Assembly: GCA_904420065.1 (NCBI GenBank)
Contig: CAJFTU010000011.1
Location: 1-64,000 of the forward strand
Origin: an uncultured Emergencia sp.
Lineage (GTDB): Bacteria > Bacillota > Clostridia > Peptostreptococcales > Anaerovoracaceae
Direction: 5' to 3'
DNA length: 64,000 nt
Below the pieces are notes generated by a model. It did no database searches and had not been told where the DNA came from. It was given only the letters and a program-made list of their open reading frames with translations. This document shows positions 35,739 through 45,346 of this stretch, piece after piece (position 1 is the first letter of the stretch; each line of letters opens with the position of its first letter). The translations under genes were made by a program, and so were the position numbers.

Positions 35739-37946
35739 GTGATTTTAGACAGACTTAACGATAAACAGCGGGAAGCAGCGTCGAGGATCGACGGACCGCT
35801 GCTGATTCTGGCCGGCGCCGGATCGGGCAAGACCAGCACGATGACCAGCCGAATCGCTTATATGGTCGAACAGGGAATTTCCCCGTATAATATATTGGCC
35901 GTGACCTTTACCAACAAGGCTGCGGCGGAGATGCGCGGCAGGGTGGAAGAACTGACCGGACGGTGCGAGGACATGTGGATCATGACCTTCCACGCCATGT
36001 GTCTGAGAATCCTGCGCATGCATTGTGAACGGATCGGTTACGGCCATAACTTTGTCATCTACGACGGTACCGATCAGAAAACCATAGTAAAAAACATACT
36101 CAAGGAACAGAATATTAACGACAAGGAGTTCAGCGCCCCTTATCTGCTCAGCATCATCAGCTCCTGCAAGGAAAAAGCCGTGACGCCGGAGCAGTACAAG
36201 GCGGATATGGAGGAGAACTTTAAGACCAAAATCATCTACAACGTCTTTCAGGCTTATGAGGAACAGCTGAAGAGCAATAACGCCATGGACTTTGACGATC
36301 TTCTGCTGAATACGGTCCGTCTCTTTGAGCAGGACGAAGCCGTGCTGATGAAGTATCAGAACCGTTTCCGCTACATCATGGTGGACGAGTATCAGGATAC
36401 GAACCGTATGCAGTACAGGCTGGTGAAAATGCTGGCAGAAGAGCATCACAACCTGTGCGTGGTCGGCGATGACGACCAGTGCATTTATCAGTGGAGAGGA
36501 GCGGATATCCGCAACATCCTGGACTTTGAAAAGGATTTTCCGGAAGCAAAGGTGATCAAGCTGGAGCAGAATTACCGCTCGGCGGGAAATATCCTGGCGG
36601 CTGCTCATTCCGTCATTTGCAACAATCGGGGCAGAAAGAGCAAAAAACTCTGGACGGAAAAAGAGGCCGGAGAGAAGATCCTCTACCGTCGAGCCGATTC
36701 GGAAAAGGACGAGGCGGCCTTTATCGCCGCAGAAATCGACCGGCTGAAGAACAGAGACAGGAAGTACAGCGATTTCGCCATCCTTTACCGGATCAACGCT
36801 CAATCCAGAAACTTTGAGGAGGCTCTGACCCGTTTTGACATTCCCTACAGAGTTCTTTCCGGGCTGCGGTACTATGACCGAAAGGAAATCAAAGATCTGA
36901 TGGCTTATATGCGGTTGGTGATCAATCCGCAGGACGATCTGTCCCTGAAACGGATCGTAAACGAGCCGAAGCGGGGGATGGGGGATAAGACCATTCAGAA
37001 GATTGAAGCCTTTGCCCGGCTTAGAGGGCAGAGCCTTCTACAGGCTCTGTGCGACGAAGAAGTGCAGGAAACTCTGCCGGCAAAGGCTTACAGCGGAATT
37101 AAAGCCATGACAGACTGCATAACCATGTGCGCTCAGGAGAAGGATAACCTCAGAGTGTCGGATATCTACGACCATCTGTTGGTGGACACGGGTTATATGA
37201 AGGCCCTTGAAGACGCCAATACGGTGGAAGCAGAGGGGCGCATCGAGAACCTGATGGAGTTTAAATCCGTAATCTACGATTACGAGGAACAGGCGGAAAA
37301 TCCTGGTCTGGAAGAATTTATGGAAAAGATCACTCTGATGGCCGAAGTGGACAACCACGACGAAAATCAGGATGCGGTAGTCCTGATGACCATGCACAGC
37401 GCCAAAGGTCTGGAGTTTCCTGTGGTATTCCTTCCGGGACTGGAGGATGGCCTCTTTCCGGGGCACAAGGCCTTCGATACGGCCGACGGAATGGAAGAGG
37501 AGCGCAGGCTTTGCTATGTGGGCATGACCCGGGCAAAGGAAAAACTCATCCTGACAAGCGCGGCTATGCGGACGCTCTATGGAAGAACCGATTATACCAG
37601 AGAATCGCAGTTTCTCCGAGAAGTCGACCAGAAACTGCTTGAAGGCGACGCCGTCTATGTACGGAAGAAGGAGACCGGACCGGGCGTATATACCGGATCG
37701 GCAGACGGGTTCAGAGAGAAAGAGAGCCCTCGCCCTTACGATGCGCTTCGCACAGCCAGAGCGGCTACGAGAGCTAATGCTGCTGCAGGAGAGACGGATT
37801 TCGCGCCGGGAGACAGAGTCCTCCACGCCAAGTTTGGAGAGGGACTGGTCATCGATCAGGACGACAGGACCATCGTGGTTATTTTCGACCAGGTCGGACA
37901 GAAGAAGATGGCCAAAGGCATAGCGCCTTTGAAAAAGATACAGTGA
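35739..37946 (+). CDS. pcrA: UvrD/PcrA-type ATP-dependent DNA helicase
   Basis: Superfamily 1A 3'-5' helicase of 735 residues for repair and rolling-circle replication. Motifs: Q motif LNDKQREAA, Walker A GAGSGKTS (about 27-34), Ia VTFTNKAAAEM, Walker B MVDEYQDTNRMQ, III GDDDQCIYQWRGAD, IV/V VLMTMHSAKGLEFPVVFLPGL and VI RRLCYVGMTRAKEKL. The C-terminus ends in a Tudor-like domain (GDRVLHAKFGEGLVI), as in PcrA. Start is GTG with ATAGGAG upstream. It heads a pcrA-ligA pair, a frequent Gram-positive arrangement. Confidence 0.95.
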   Translation: MILDRLNDKQREAASRIDGPLLILAGAGSGKTSTMTSRIAYMVEQGISPYNILAVTFTNKAAAEMRGRVEELTGRCEDMWIMTFHAMCLRILRMHCERIGYGHNFVIYDGTDQKTIVKNILKEQNINDKEFSAPYLLSIISSCKEKAVTPEQYKADMEENFKTKIIYNVFQAYEEQLKSNNAMDFDDLLLNTVRLFEQDEAVLMKYQNRFRYIMVDEYQDTNRMQYRLVKMLAEEHHNLCVVGDDDQCIYQWRGADIRNILDFEKDFPEAKVIKLEQNYRSAGNILAAAHSVICNNRGRKSKKLWTEKEAGEKILYRRADSEKDEAAFIAAEIDRLKNRDRKYSDFAILYRINAQSRNFEEALTRFDIPYRVLSGLRYYDRKEIKDLMAYMRLVINPQDDLSLKRIVNEPKRGMGDKTIQKIEAFARLRGQSLLQALCDEEVQETLPAKAYSGIKAMTDCITMCAQEKDNLRVSDIYDHLLVDTGYMKALEDANTVEAEGRIENLMEFKSVIYDYEEQAENPGLEEFMEKITLMAEVDNHDENQDAVVLMTMHSAKGLEFPVVFLPGLEDGLFPGHKAFDTADGMEEERRLCYVGMTRAKEKLILTSAAMRTLYGRTDYTRESQFLREVDQKLLEGDAVYVRKKETGPGVYTGSADGFREKESPRPYDALRTARAATRANAAAGETDFAPGDRVLHAKFGEGLVIDQDDRTIVVIFDQVGQKKMAKGIAPLKKIQ

Positions 37947-37996
37947 GAAAGCGGATATTTCCGATACGATAAAAAGAGAAAGGCAAATCTTTATTT

Positions 37997-39970
37997 ATGG
38001 AAGATAAGAGAAAGCTGATTGAAGAGAAGACTGCCCTTCTCAACCGGGCGGCAAAGGCATATTATCAGGACTCGGAAGAGATCATGTCCAATTATGAGTA
38101 CGATAAGCTTTACGACGAGTTGGTCCGGTTGGAGGAAGAGACGGGAATCGTCATGGCGGGAAGTCCGACGCAGAAGGTGGGATATGAGATTCTTTCCGAA
38201 TTGCCCAAGGAGCAGCATCAGAGACCGATGCTTTCCCTGGATAAGACCAAGAGCCGGGAAGAGCTGAGAGACTGGCTGGGCGGGCAGAAAGGACTTCTGT
38301 CCTGGAAACTGGACGGGTTGACCATCGTGCTTACCTATGAAGAGGGAAAGCTGTCCAAAGCGCTGACCAGAGGAAACGGCCAAGTCGGCGAAGTGATCAC
38401 TGCTAACGCTCGTACTTTTGCCAATATTCCGGTGGTGATTCCCTACAAGGGCAGGCTCGTTCTGCGGGGAGAAGCGGTAATCAAGTACAGCGACTTCCGG
38501 AGGATCAATGAAACGATTCCCGAAGCAGACGGAAAGTATAAAAATCCACGGAACCTGTGCAGCGGTTCGGTTCGTCAGCTGAACAGCCGGATTACGGCCC
38601 AGCGCAGCGTTCACTTTTTTGCCTTCGGATTGGTAGAAGCGGCGAATGTGGATTTTTCCAACAGCAGGGAAGAACAGATGCAATGGCTTTCCGGTCAGGG
38701 ATTTTCCACGGTGGAATACCGGGCGGTTACAGCGGAGAACATACTCAGTGCGGTAGACGACTTTGAAAACGCGGTTTCGGACAACGACATTCCTTCTGAC
38801 GGACTGGTTCTGACCTTTGACGATATAGCCTACAGCCAGAGTCTGGGCGCCACATCCAAGTTTCCGAGGGATTCCATCGCTTTTAAATGGCAGGATCAGA
38901 CGGCGGAGACCGTCTTGCGCCAGATCGAATGGAGCGCTTCGAGAACCGGTCTCATCAATCCGGTTGCCATCTTCGATCCCGTACAGCTGGAAGGGACTAC
39001 GGTCAGCCGGGCTTCGGTGCACAATATCAGTGTCATGCGGGAGCTGAAGCTGGGAATCGGCGACAGGATCACGGTGTACAAGGCCAACATGATCATACCG
39101 CAGATCGCGGAAAATCTGACCTGCAGCAACAGCGTCAGCGTACCAGATCGCTGTCCGGTATGCAGGGGAACTGCGGAAATCAAAGACGAAAACGGCGTGC
39201 AGACGCTGTACTGTATCAATCCGAACTGTCTGGCCAAGCAGATAAAGAGTTTCACCCTGTTTGTTTCCCGCGACGCCATGAATATAGACGGCCTTTCCGA
39301 AGCGACCATAGAGAAACTGATTGGAAAAGGGCTGATCAGAGAGCCGGCGGACCTGTTCAAGGTAGAGAATTACAGAAAAGAAATTACAGAGATGGATGGC
39401 TTCGGAGAGAAGTCCTTTGAGAATCTGAAAGCGTCCGTGGAAAAGGCCAGGGATACCACGCCGGAGAGGCTTCTCTACAGTCTGGGTATTCCGGGAATCG
39501 GCGCGGCCAACGCCAGGCTGATCGCCAGAGCATGCGGCCGCAAGTGGGAAAAGATGATGTCTCTGACCCGGGATCAGCTGTTGGAAATCGACGGCATAGG
39601 CGACGTTATGGCAGACGCATACGTGAGTTATTTCAGCGATCCCAAAAAACGGAAGACAGCCGATGACGTGGTCAGTATGGTAAGACTGGATGAGGAGACG
39701 GAGGAAACGGAGAATTTCCTTCAGGGAATTACCTTTGTCATTACCGGTTCTCTGCAGAGCTTTCCTAACAGAGGAGCACTGAAAGAGGCTATAGAGAGAG
39801 CCGGAGGAAAAGTGTCCGGTTCAGTCAGCGCGAAGACGGGGTATCTGATCAACAACGATCTTGCCTCTGCTTCGGGTAAAAATAAGAAGGCCAGAGAACT
39901 GGGCATTCCGATTATCGACGAGGAAACCATAGTTCGCTGGCTTGAGACAGGAGAAAGAGAAGATGCTTAA
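37997..39970 (+). CDS. ligA: NAD-dependent DNA ligase
   Basis: 657 residues. It has the N-terminal NAD-binding region, the adenylation site WKLDGL (K104), OB domain, zinc finger with four cysteines (CPVC, CINPNC), helix-hairpin-helix repeats (about 445-570) and a C-terminal BRCT domain (about 580-655). Oddity: most LigA proteins read ExKxDG with EPK before the active lysine; here it is SWKLDG, so the usual Glu is replaced. This may mark a divergent clade. The 3' end overlaps the next gene by 8 bp. Confidence 0.94.
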   Translation: MEDKRKLIEEKTALLNRAAKAYYQDSEEIMSNYEYDKLYDELVRLEEETGIVMAGSPTQKVGYEILSELPKEQHQRPMLSLDKTKSREELRDWLGGQKGLLSWKLDGLTIVLTYEEGKLSKALTRGNGQVGEVITANARTFANIPVVIPYKGRLVLRGEAVIKYSDFRRINETIPEADGKYKNPRNLCSGSVRQLNSRITAQRSVHFFAFGLVEAANVDFSNSREEQMQWLSGQGFSTVEYRAVTAENILSAVDDFENAVSDNDIPSDGLVLTFDDIAYSQSLGATSKFPRDSIAFKWQDQTAETVLRQIEWSASRTGLINPVAIFDPVQLEGTTVSRASVHNISVMRELKLGIGDRITVYKANMIIPQIAENLTCSNSVSVPDRCPVCRGTAEIKDENGVQTLYCINPNCLAKQIKSFTLFVSRDAMNIDGLSEATIEKLIGKGLIREPADLFKVENYRKEITEMDGFGEKSFENLKASVEKARDTTPERLLYSLGIPGIGAANARLIARACGRKWEKMMSLTRDQLLEIDGIGDVMADAYVSYFSDPKKRKTADDVVSMVRLDEETEETENFLQGITFVITGSLQSFPNRGALKEAIERAGGKVSGSVSAKTGYLINNDLASASGKNKKARELGIPIIDEETIVRWLETGEREDA

Positions 39971-40958
39971 AATCGGAAAACTGGACAGCGACGTACTGCA
40001 GAAAATTGTCCTCGATAAGATCAGATACAAGCGGCGCGAAGTGAAGACCGGAGCGGGGATCGGCGAAGACTGTGCGGTTCTCGACTACGGCAGATATGAG
40101 TGCGTGATTTCCACCGATCCGATCACTGCGGCGATCAAGGATATCGGCAGACTGGCCGTGTATATTTCCTGCAACGATATCGCCAGCAACGGCATAGAAC
40201 CGTTGGGTATTACTCTGACCATGATGCTGCCGCCGGGAACCACCGAAGAAGACGTGTCGACCATCATGGATCAGGCGGCTGCGGCGGCGGAAAACGCCCG
40301 CGTGCAGATCATCGGCGGACATACGGAGGTCACCGAAGCAGTAAATCAGCCGGTGATCGTTTCCACGGCTTTCGGAAGAGGACTTGCAGGAGAGTCCCAG
40401 AGCGCCCACGATATGCGGCCCGGGGACTGCATTTTAATGACCAAAACGGCAGGACTGGAAGGAACGGGAATTATCGCGGGAGATAAGGAAGACCAGCTGA
40501 GCGGATTGCTCAGCCCCGAAGAGATAGCAGAAGCGAAGAAGCTTCTCGATCAGGTAAGCGTGGTCAGAGAGGGAGTTATCGCAGGGGAAATCGGAACCGC
40601 CGGAATGCACGATGTGACAGAAGGCGGAATTTTAGGCGCCGTCTGGGAGATGTGCCGTATTGCTGAACTGGGCGCCGAGGTTTGGGAAGAAGAAATCCCG
40701 GTTCATCCGACGACTCGTAAAATCGCAGAACACTTCGGAATAAATTATCTGAGGCTGATATCCAGCGGCTGTATGCTGATTATGGCTCCCGAGGAGAAAA
40801 AATCGCGTATAATGGAGGCTGTAGCAGCAGCAGGAATACAGATCAGCTGCATAGGTCGTATCGGCCTGAAGAAGGACGGTCTGTATCTGGTCGGAAGAGA
40901 CGGAAAGAAGCAGGAGATCGATCCTCCTGCTGCAGACGAACTGTACAAGGTGGTGTAG
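39963..40958 (+). CDS. AIR synthase-family protein (HypE/ThiL-like)
   Basis: About 331 residues from ATG 39963 (GGAGAAAGAG upstream), overlapping ligA by 8 bp. The N-terminal AIR-synthase fold has GAGIGEDCAVLDYG and STDPITAAIKDIGRLAVY, plus the NDIASNGIEPLG motif. The second half has GHTEVTEAVNQPVI, TKTAGLEGTGIIA and HDVTEGGILGAVWE. Architecture is that of ATP-using HypE/SelD/PurM/ThiL proteins. The C-terminal PRVC-type motif of HypE is absent, so hydrogenase maturation is not supported. The substrate is unassigned. Confidence 0.85.
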   Translation: MLKIGKLDSDVLQKIVLDKIRYKRREVKTGAGIGEDCAVLDYGRYECVISTDPITAAIKDIGRLAVYISCNDIASNGIEPLGITLTMMLPPGTTEEDVSTIMDQAAAAAENARVQIIGGHTEVTEAVNQPVIVSTAFGRGLAGESQSAHDMRPGDCILMTKTAGLEGTGIIAGDKEDQLSGLLSPEEIAEAKKLLDQVSVVREGVIAGEIGTAGMHDVTEGGILGAVWEMCRIAELGAEVWEEEIPVHPTTRKIAEHFGINYLRLISSGCMLIMAPEEKKSRIMEAVAAAGIQISCIGRIGLKKDGLYLVGRDGKKQEIDPPAADELYKVV

Positions 40959-40960
40959 GT

Positions 40961-41848
40961 ATGTATGAACTGATTCAGGCCGGAGAAAAGACTTATTACA
41001 TAGACTGTCCGGCTAAAATTGGCATTTATCGCGTCAGCGGCGACGAGGTTTGCCTGATCGACAGCGGAAACGATAAGAACGCGGGAAAAAAGGCTCTCCG
41101 CATACTGGAAGAGCAGGGCTGGAAGCTGAAAATGATTCTGAATACCCACTTTCATGCGGATCACATCGGCGGAAATGAGTTCCTTCAGCAGAGAACCAGC
41201 TGCATTATTTACGGCTGGGGAAGCGACAGGGTGTTCACCGAATGTCCCGTTTTGGAACCGGCGTTTCTCTTTGGAGCCTATCCCCCTGAGGAACTGCGGC
41301 ACAAGGCGCTGATGGCCAAAGCCAGCCAGGTGACCGAATTGAAGGAGGAGAACCTGCCGGAAGGCCTGTCTCTGATTCCGCTGCCTGGACATTCAGACGG
41401 TCAGTTCGGGCTCAGAACCGACGACGATGTAATCTTCCTCGCCGACAGTCTGGTAGGAGAAAATATACTGAAAAAATACAGGATATCCCACATCTTCGAT
41501 GTGCGTCGCTATTTGGAAACCCTGAAAAAGGTGAAGGATCTGGAAGCGAAACTGTTCGTACCGGCCCACGGGACGGTCTGCAGCGACATCAGGCCTCTTG
41601 CCGAAGCAAATATTCAAAACACGCTGTCCGTCATGGAGGACATCCTGTCGCTGTGCGCCGAGAAGATCAGCTTTGACGACTGTATGGCGAGAATTTTTGA
41701 GAAATACGGTCTCCCATTCGATATGGTTCAATACAGTCTCAACAGCTGCACCGTTAAGAGTATGCTGTCTTATCTCCACGAAGAGGGAAAAGTGGAGATC
41801 GTGACGGAAGACAATCATTTGTACTGGCGCAGTTATCAGGAATTATGA
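40961..41848 (+). CDS. MBL-fold metallo-hydrolase
   Basis: 295 residues with the metallo-beta-lactamase HxHxDH motif THFHADHIGG (about 63-72), a later PGHSDGQFG and the metal-ligand region FVPAHGT. A C-terminal extension (about 215-295) may be a winged-helix-like domain. It begins 2 bp after the preceding stop. Substrate unknown; many homologues act on thioesters or glutathione adducts. Confidence 0.88.
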   Translation: MYELIQAGEKTYYIDCPAKIGIYRVSGDEVCLIDSGNDKNAGKKALRILEEQGWKLKMILNTHFHADHIGGNEFLQQRTSCIIYGWGSDRVFTECPVLEPAFLFGAYPPEELRHKALMAKASQVTELKEENLPEGLSLIPLPGHSDGQFGLRTDDDVIFLADSLVGENILKKYRISHIFDVRRYLETLKKVKDLEAKLFVPAHGTVCSDIRPLAEANIQNTLSVMEDILSLCAEKISFDDCMARIFEKYGLPFDMVQYSLNSCTVKSMLSYLHEEGKVEIVTEDNHLYWRSYQEL

Positions 41849-41849
41849 T

Positions 41850-41878
41850 TTGACATCAGAAGCAAAACACAATATAAT
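41850..41878 (+). promoter_or_regulatory. Promoter of the SRP RNA gene
   Basis: TTGACA (41850-41855), 17 bp, TATAAT (41873-41878), about 20 bp before the RNA. Confidence 0.88.
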
Positions 41879-41896
41879 AGAGTGTACGAAAAAATG

Positions 41897-42058
41897 AAAA
41901 TTGCCCTTTCATAGCTTCGCTTGGCATGGTTTGGGTCCTGCGCAATGAGATGCCGTGAACCTTGTCAGGTCCGGAAGGAAGCAGCAATAAGCGGAAGTTC
42001 TTATGTGCCGCAGAGCAGCCTTCTCCGACGCCTGCGGAGCTATGAAAGGGCAATTTTA
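41897..42058 (+). ncRNA. ffs: Signal recognition particle RNA, small bacterial type
   Basis: The universally conserved helix 8 motif is present: GTCAGGTCCGGAAGGAAGCAGC with the GGAA tetraloop. It is flanked by long complementary ends (AAAATTGCCCTTTCATAGCTTCGC pairs with the 3' GCGGAGCTATGAAAGGGCAATTTT). The RNA lies in its common Firmicutes location just upstream of dnaX. The outer stem plus the T-run probably also acts as terminator, so mature ends may lie a few bases inside. Confidence 0.93.
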
Positions 42059-42088
42059 CGTTGATATGACAGACAGGGGAGGGAAGCC

Positions 42089-43684
42089 ATGTATACCGCC
42101 TTATACCGCAGCCAGCGACCGGAGGTGTTTTCGGAGGTAATCGGTCAGGATCACATCGTGAAAATTCTCAGGCATCAGATCGAAACCGGCACAGTCAGCC
42201 ACGCCTATCTGTTCTGCGGAACGAGAGGAACGGGAAAGACGACTACAGCCAGGATTCTGGCCAAAGCCGTAAACTGCCTCGATGAGTCGGAACGGCCCTG
42301 CGGCCGGTGCGCCAACTGCATAGCCATCAAGGAAGGAACCTTCATGGATGTCATCGAAATTGACGCGGCTTCCAATAACGGCGTGGAGAACATCCGAGAG
42401 CTCCGCGAAAGCGTCAAGTATCCTCCCGCAGTGGGTCGAAAAAAAGTATATATCATCGACGAGGTACACATGCTTTCCACCGGCGCGTCTAACGCCCTGC
42501 TGAAAACGCTTGAGGAACCGCCGGAAAACGTGATGTTTATCCTGGCGACTACGGATCCGCAGAAGCTTCCGCAGACCATCCTTTCCCGCTGCATGCGTTT
42601 GGACTTCCGACGGGTATCGGAGAATGTTCTCGTTTCCCATATGGAAAGAATCTGTGAGGAACGGGGAGTAAACATTACGGATAGTGCGGTGAGACTTTTG
42701 GCTTCCAACGCCGACGGATCGGTTCGGGACGGGCTCAGCCTGCTGGATCAGTGTCTGGCATCGGGAGAGAAGGAACTGGACCGGGATACGGTTCTGGAAT
42801 TTTTGGGAACGGTATCGGCCGAATTTTTCATCGATCTGACGGAGCGGACTGCTCTGGGCGATGCGGCCGGCGCTTTGATTCTTCTGGATCAGGCCCTGCA
42901 GGAGGGAAAAGACGTCAAGCAGCTGATGAAGGACTGGATGTCCCATTACCGGAATCTGTTGATCACCAAATATATTCGCAATCCGGAGGATATGCTGAAT
43001 ATGTCCTCGGAAAATATAGAAAAGCTGCGGCAGCAGAGCAACCAGATTTCTCTCGATGAGATTAACGACGGGATTGTTACGCTGTCCAGAACCATAAGCG
43101 ACGCCAGGTATTCGACGCAGCCGAGAATCCTTTTAGAGCTGGCTATCGTTACCATAGCTTCGGGATTGTCCACACAGCCGGCAGAAAAACCAAAGAGACA
43201 GCAGCGAGCCGCCCAGCCGAAAATGCAGAGCAGGGTGGCAGCGCAGGAAAAGAGAACCGCTTTGCCGGATCGAAAACAGGCGGCTGCTAAGGAACAGAAT
43301 CAACCGGATCAGGATCGGGGAACTCCGGCCGACGGGAGTACAGGGGGCAAGTCTGTTCAATACGATCTTGAGGAGATCTGGACCAGAATCTTCGAAGAAG
43401 GGGAAGACATCAAAGGCAGCTTCAATCTGATCCGGACAGGGGCGGTGCTGGCAGGCATCAGCGACGAGGATTTTAAGGTTATCGCTCACAGCGAGTTTAT
43501 AAAAGAATACGTGGAGGCCAATCAGTCGCATATCTGCAGACTGATGGAGAAAATCACGGGGAAAAAGCTGAAGCTGATCTGCCGGACGGAGAATCAGGAA
43601 GAAATTCCCGACAGGAACGAGGAAATGGAGAAGCTGGCCCGTGAGGTGAGCGATGAACTGCATATAAAAGTAAGAGTTGAGTAA
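42089..43684 (+). CDS. dnaX: DNA polymerase III subunits gamma/tau
   Basis: Clamp-loader ATPase of 531 residues. AAA+ domain has Walker [10 protein letters not shown] (about 45-53), the zinc module [15 protein letters not shown], Walker [11 protein letters not shown] and sensor 1 LATTDPQ. The C-terminal half is Gln/Ala/Lys-rich (about 360-420), then a tau-like domain. AGGGGAGGG precedes the ATG. Order ffs-dnaX-ybaB-recR is classical for Firmicutes. Confidence 0.96.
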   Translation: MYTALYRSQRPEVFSEVIGQDHIVKILRHQIETGTVSHAYLFCGTRGTGKTTTARILAKAVNCLDESERPCGRCANCIAIKEGTFMDVIEIDAASNNGVENIRELRESVKYPPAVGRKKVYIIDEVHMLSTGASNALLKTLEEPPENVMFILATTDPQKLPQTILSRCMRLDFRRVSENVLVSHMERICEERGVNITDSAVRLLASNADGSVRDGLSLLDQCLASGEKELDRDTVLEFLGTVSAEFFIDLTERTALGDAAGALILLDQALQEGKDVKQLMKDWMSHYRNLLITKYIRNPEDMLNMSSENIEKLRQQSNQISLDEINDGIVTLSRTISDARYSTQPRILLELAIVTIASGLSTQPAEKPKRQQRAAQPKMQSRVAAQEKRTALPDRKQAAAKEQNQPDQDRGTPADGSTGGKSVQYDLEEIWTRIFEEGEDIKGSFNLIRTGAVLAGISDEDFKVIAHSEFIKEYVEANQSHICRLMEKITGKKLKLICRTENQEEIPDRNEEMEKLAREVSDELHIKVRVE

Positions 43685-43700
43685 GACAGGAGGAAGAGAT

Positions 43701-44057
43701 ATGGGAAAAGGTATGAGAGCAGGCAAGAAGCCTAAAGCGCCGGGCGGCGGCAGCATGCAGAAACAGCTGCAGCAGATGCAGGCGATGCAGAGACAGATGG
43801 AAGCGCTGCAGGCTGAGTTGGAAGAAAGGGAAATCACCGCCACAGCAGGCGGCGGCGCAGTCAGCGTAACCGTAAGCGGAAAGAAAGAGATCGTCAGTCT
43901 GAACATAGACAAGGAAGTCGTCGATCCGGACGACGTGGAAATGCTTCAGGATCTGATCACCGCAGCGGTCAACGAGGCTATGCGGCAGGTCGATGAGATG
44001 TCCGGAGAAGAGATGGGCAAGCTGACAGGCGGTCTGAACATTCCGGGATTGATGTAA
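43701..44057 (+). CDS. YbaB/EbfC family nucleoid-associated protein
   Basis: 118 residues from ATG 43701 (ACAGGAGGAAG upstream; the track's GTG at 43677 is inside dnaX). It has a Met/Gln-rich N-terminal helix, then the conserved [15 protein letters not shown] and [19 protein letters not shown] segments. The family binds DNA as a dimer. It abuts recR, with stop and start sharing a base (TAATGA). Confidence 0.95.
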   Translation: MGKGMRAGKKPKAPGGGSMQKQLQQMQAMQRQMEALQAELEEREITATAGGGAVSVTVSGKKEIVSLNIDKEVVDPDDVEMLQDLITAAVNEAMRQVDEMSGEEMGKLTGGLNIPGLM

Positions 44058-44656
44058 TGAAACAGTATCCTAAAGCGCTGGGCAGGCTGGTGGGAGAACT
44101 GTCAAAACTTCCGGGCATCGGCGGAAAAACGGCCCAAAGGCTGGCCTTCCACATCCTGTCTCTGTCGGATCGGGAGGCAGAAGCCCTGGCCAATTCCATT
44201 CTGGATGCCAAGCATACGATGCGGTATTGCTCCGTCTGCGGCAACCTTACGGACAGCGATCCCTGCAGCATCTGCACGGATAAGAGCCGCAGGCAGGATG
44301 TGATCTGCGTGGTGGAAAATCCCCGCGATGTTATGGCCATGGAACGGATAAAGGAATTTGACGGCCTGTATCACGTTCTTCACGGCGCCATATCGCCGAT
44401 GGACGGCATCGGTCCGGAGGATATCAACCTGAAACCGTTGATCGTTCGCTTGCAGAACAGCGATGTAAAGGAAGTTATCCTGGCGACCAATCCCAACATC
44501 GAGGGGGAGGCTACAGCCATGTACATAGCGCGGCTTCTGAAACCTTCTGGGATCAGAGTCAGCCGGATCGCCAACGGTATCCCGGTAGGCGGCGACCTGG
44601 AATATGCCGATGAAGTGACGCTGCTGAAAGCGATGGAAGGACGAAGAGAGCTGTAA
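44057..44656 (+). CDS. recR: Recombination protein RecR
   Basis: 199-residue RecFOR-pathway protein for gap repair. Helix-hairpin-helix [20 protein letters not shown], zinc finger [16 protein letters not shown] (about 57-72), and Toprim domain from [15 protein letters not shown], plus the [22 protein letters not shown] end. It overlaps ybaB by 1 bp. Confidence 0.97.
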   Translation: MKQYPKALGRLVGELSKLPGIGGKTAQRLAFHILSLSDREAEALANSILDAKHTMRYCSVCGNLTDSDPCSICTDKSRRQDVICVVENPRDVMAMERIKEFDGLYHVLHGAISPMDGIGPEDINLKPLIVRLQNSDVKEVILATNPNIEGEATAMYIARLLKPSGIRVSRIANGIPVGGDLEYADEVTLLKAMEGRREL

Positions 44657-44672
44657 AATACAGCTCTCTTTT
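44645..44672 (+). terminator. recR terminator
   Basis: AGAGAGCTGT and ACAGCTCTCT form a perfect 10-bp stem around AAAAT, followed by TTTT. The 5' arm overlaps the last recR codons. Confidence 0.88.
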
Positions 44673-44862
44673 AGATAGTCAAGCCTTTTTCTTTGGCAAT
44701 CTGTATCAGGTAGGAATATTTGGCTTTGGCGGCCAGCAGGTTATAGGAAGCGTAATCCACAGCGCTGAAATCGGTCAGCTCGTTGAAAAGGCACGTGGCC
44801 TGCTCCAGTTCAGACTGGGCATTTTTTATGGAATCCAGTATTATCGCTTCATCCGGTTTCAA
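44671..44862 (-). CDS. DUF2508 (YaaL-like) small protein, inverted
   Basis: 63 residues if started at TTG 44862 (minus strand), which has GGGTG at good spacing; a start at ATG 44913 gives 80 residues but no ribosome site. The end DYASYNLLAAKAKYSYLIQIAKEKGLTI is typical of DUF2508. In Bacillus-type genomes recR-yaaL-bofA lie on one strand. Here the middle gene is reversed between recR and bofA. Function unknown. Confidence 0.75.
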   Translation of the reverse strand: MKPDEAIILDSIKNAQSELEQATCLFNELTDFSAVDYASYNLLAAKAKYSYLIQIAKEKGLTI

Positions 44863-44955
44863 TTTATCACACCCTTTAAAGTTATTTAATTCTATTTTAT
44901 TCCACTTCAGCATATTTTATACAAGTAGTAACTTTTTTATCGGAGGAGATCAGGT

Positions 44956-45216
44956 ATGGAAACAGAGATGGGAGTATTTCTGACCTTTGGCGGAGCGCTG
45001 ATTTTAATTTTTTTGCTGGGAAAGGCCCTGGTCGTTCCTTTCAAAGTTGTGCTGCGGCTGATCTTGAACAGCATCGCCGGAGCCGTGCTGATTGTTGTAA
45101 TAAATTTCATCGGAATGAATATCGGAATATGGATTCCCATGAACGCGGTGAATTCGTTTGCCGTGGGTATTTTAGGCGTGCCGGGTGTGGTACTTCTGTT
45201 GTTGCTCTGTAATTGA
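44956..45216 (+). CDS. bofA: BofA-like pro-sigma-K processing inhibitor
   Basis: 86-residue membrane protein. Two hydrophobic segments, then the family C-terminus with GMNIGIWIPMNAVNSFAVGILGVPGVVLLLLL. In Bacillus BofA restrains SpoIVFB during sporulation. CGGAGGAG precedes the ATG. Position downstream of recR supports the call and indicates a spore-forming lineage. Confidence 0.9.
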   Translation: METEMGVFLTFGGALILIFLLGKALVVPFKVVLRLILNSIAGAVLIVVINFIGMNIGIWIPMNAVNSFAVGILGVPGVVLLLLLCN

Positions 45217-45243
45217 TATATGAAAAGTGAATAAGCATGTATA

Positions 45244-45294
45244 TTGTATTATTGTAGATACAATATTGACACCGGCGGCGAATTGAGTTAAAGT
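45244..45294 (+). promoter_or_regulatory. PFOR promoter with adjacent inverted repeat
   Basis: TTGACA (45266-45271), 17 bp, TAAAGT (45289-45294). A perfect inverted repeat ATTGTAT-N8-ATACAAT (45244-45265) abuts the -35 box and is a candidate operator; it does not match the Rex consensus I know. Confidence 0.7.
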
Positions 45295-45346
45295 GTTTTC
45301 ATTGTTTTGTTTTTAGTACAAAGTAAGAGAATGGGAGGAAAAACTT

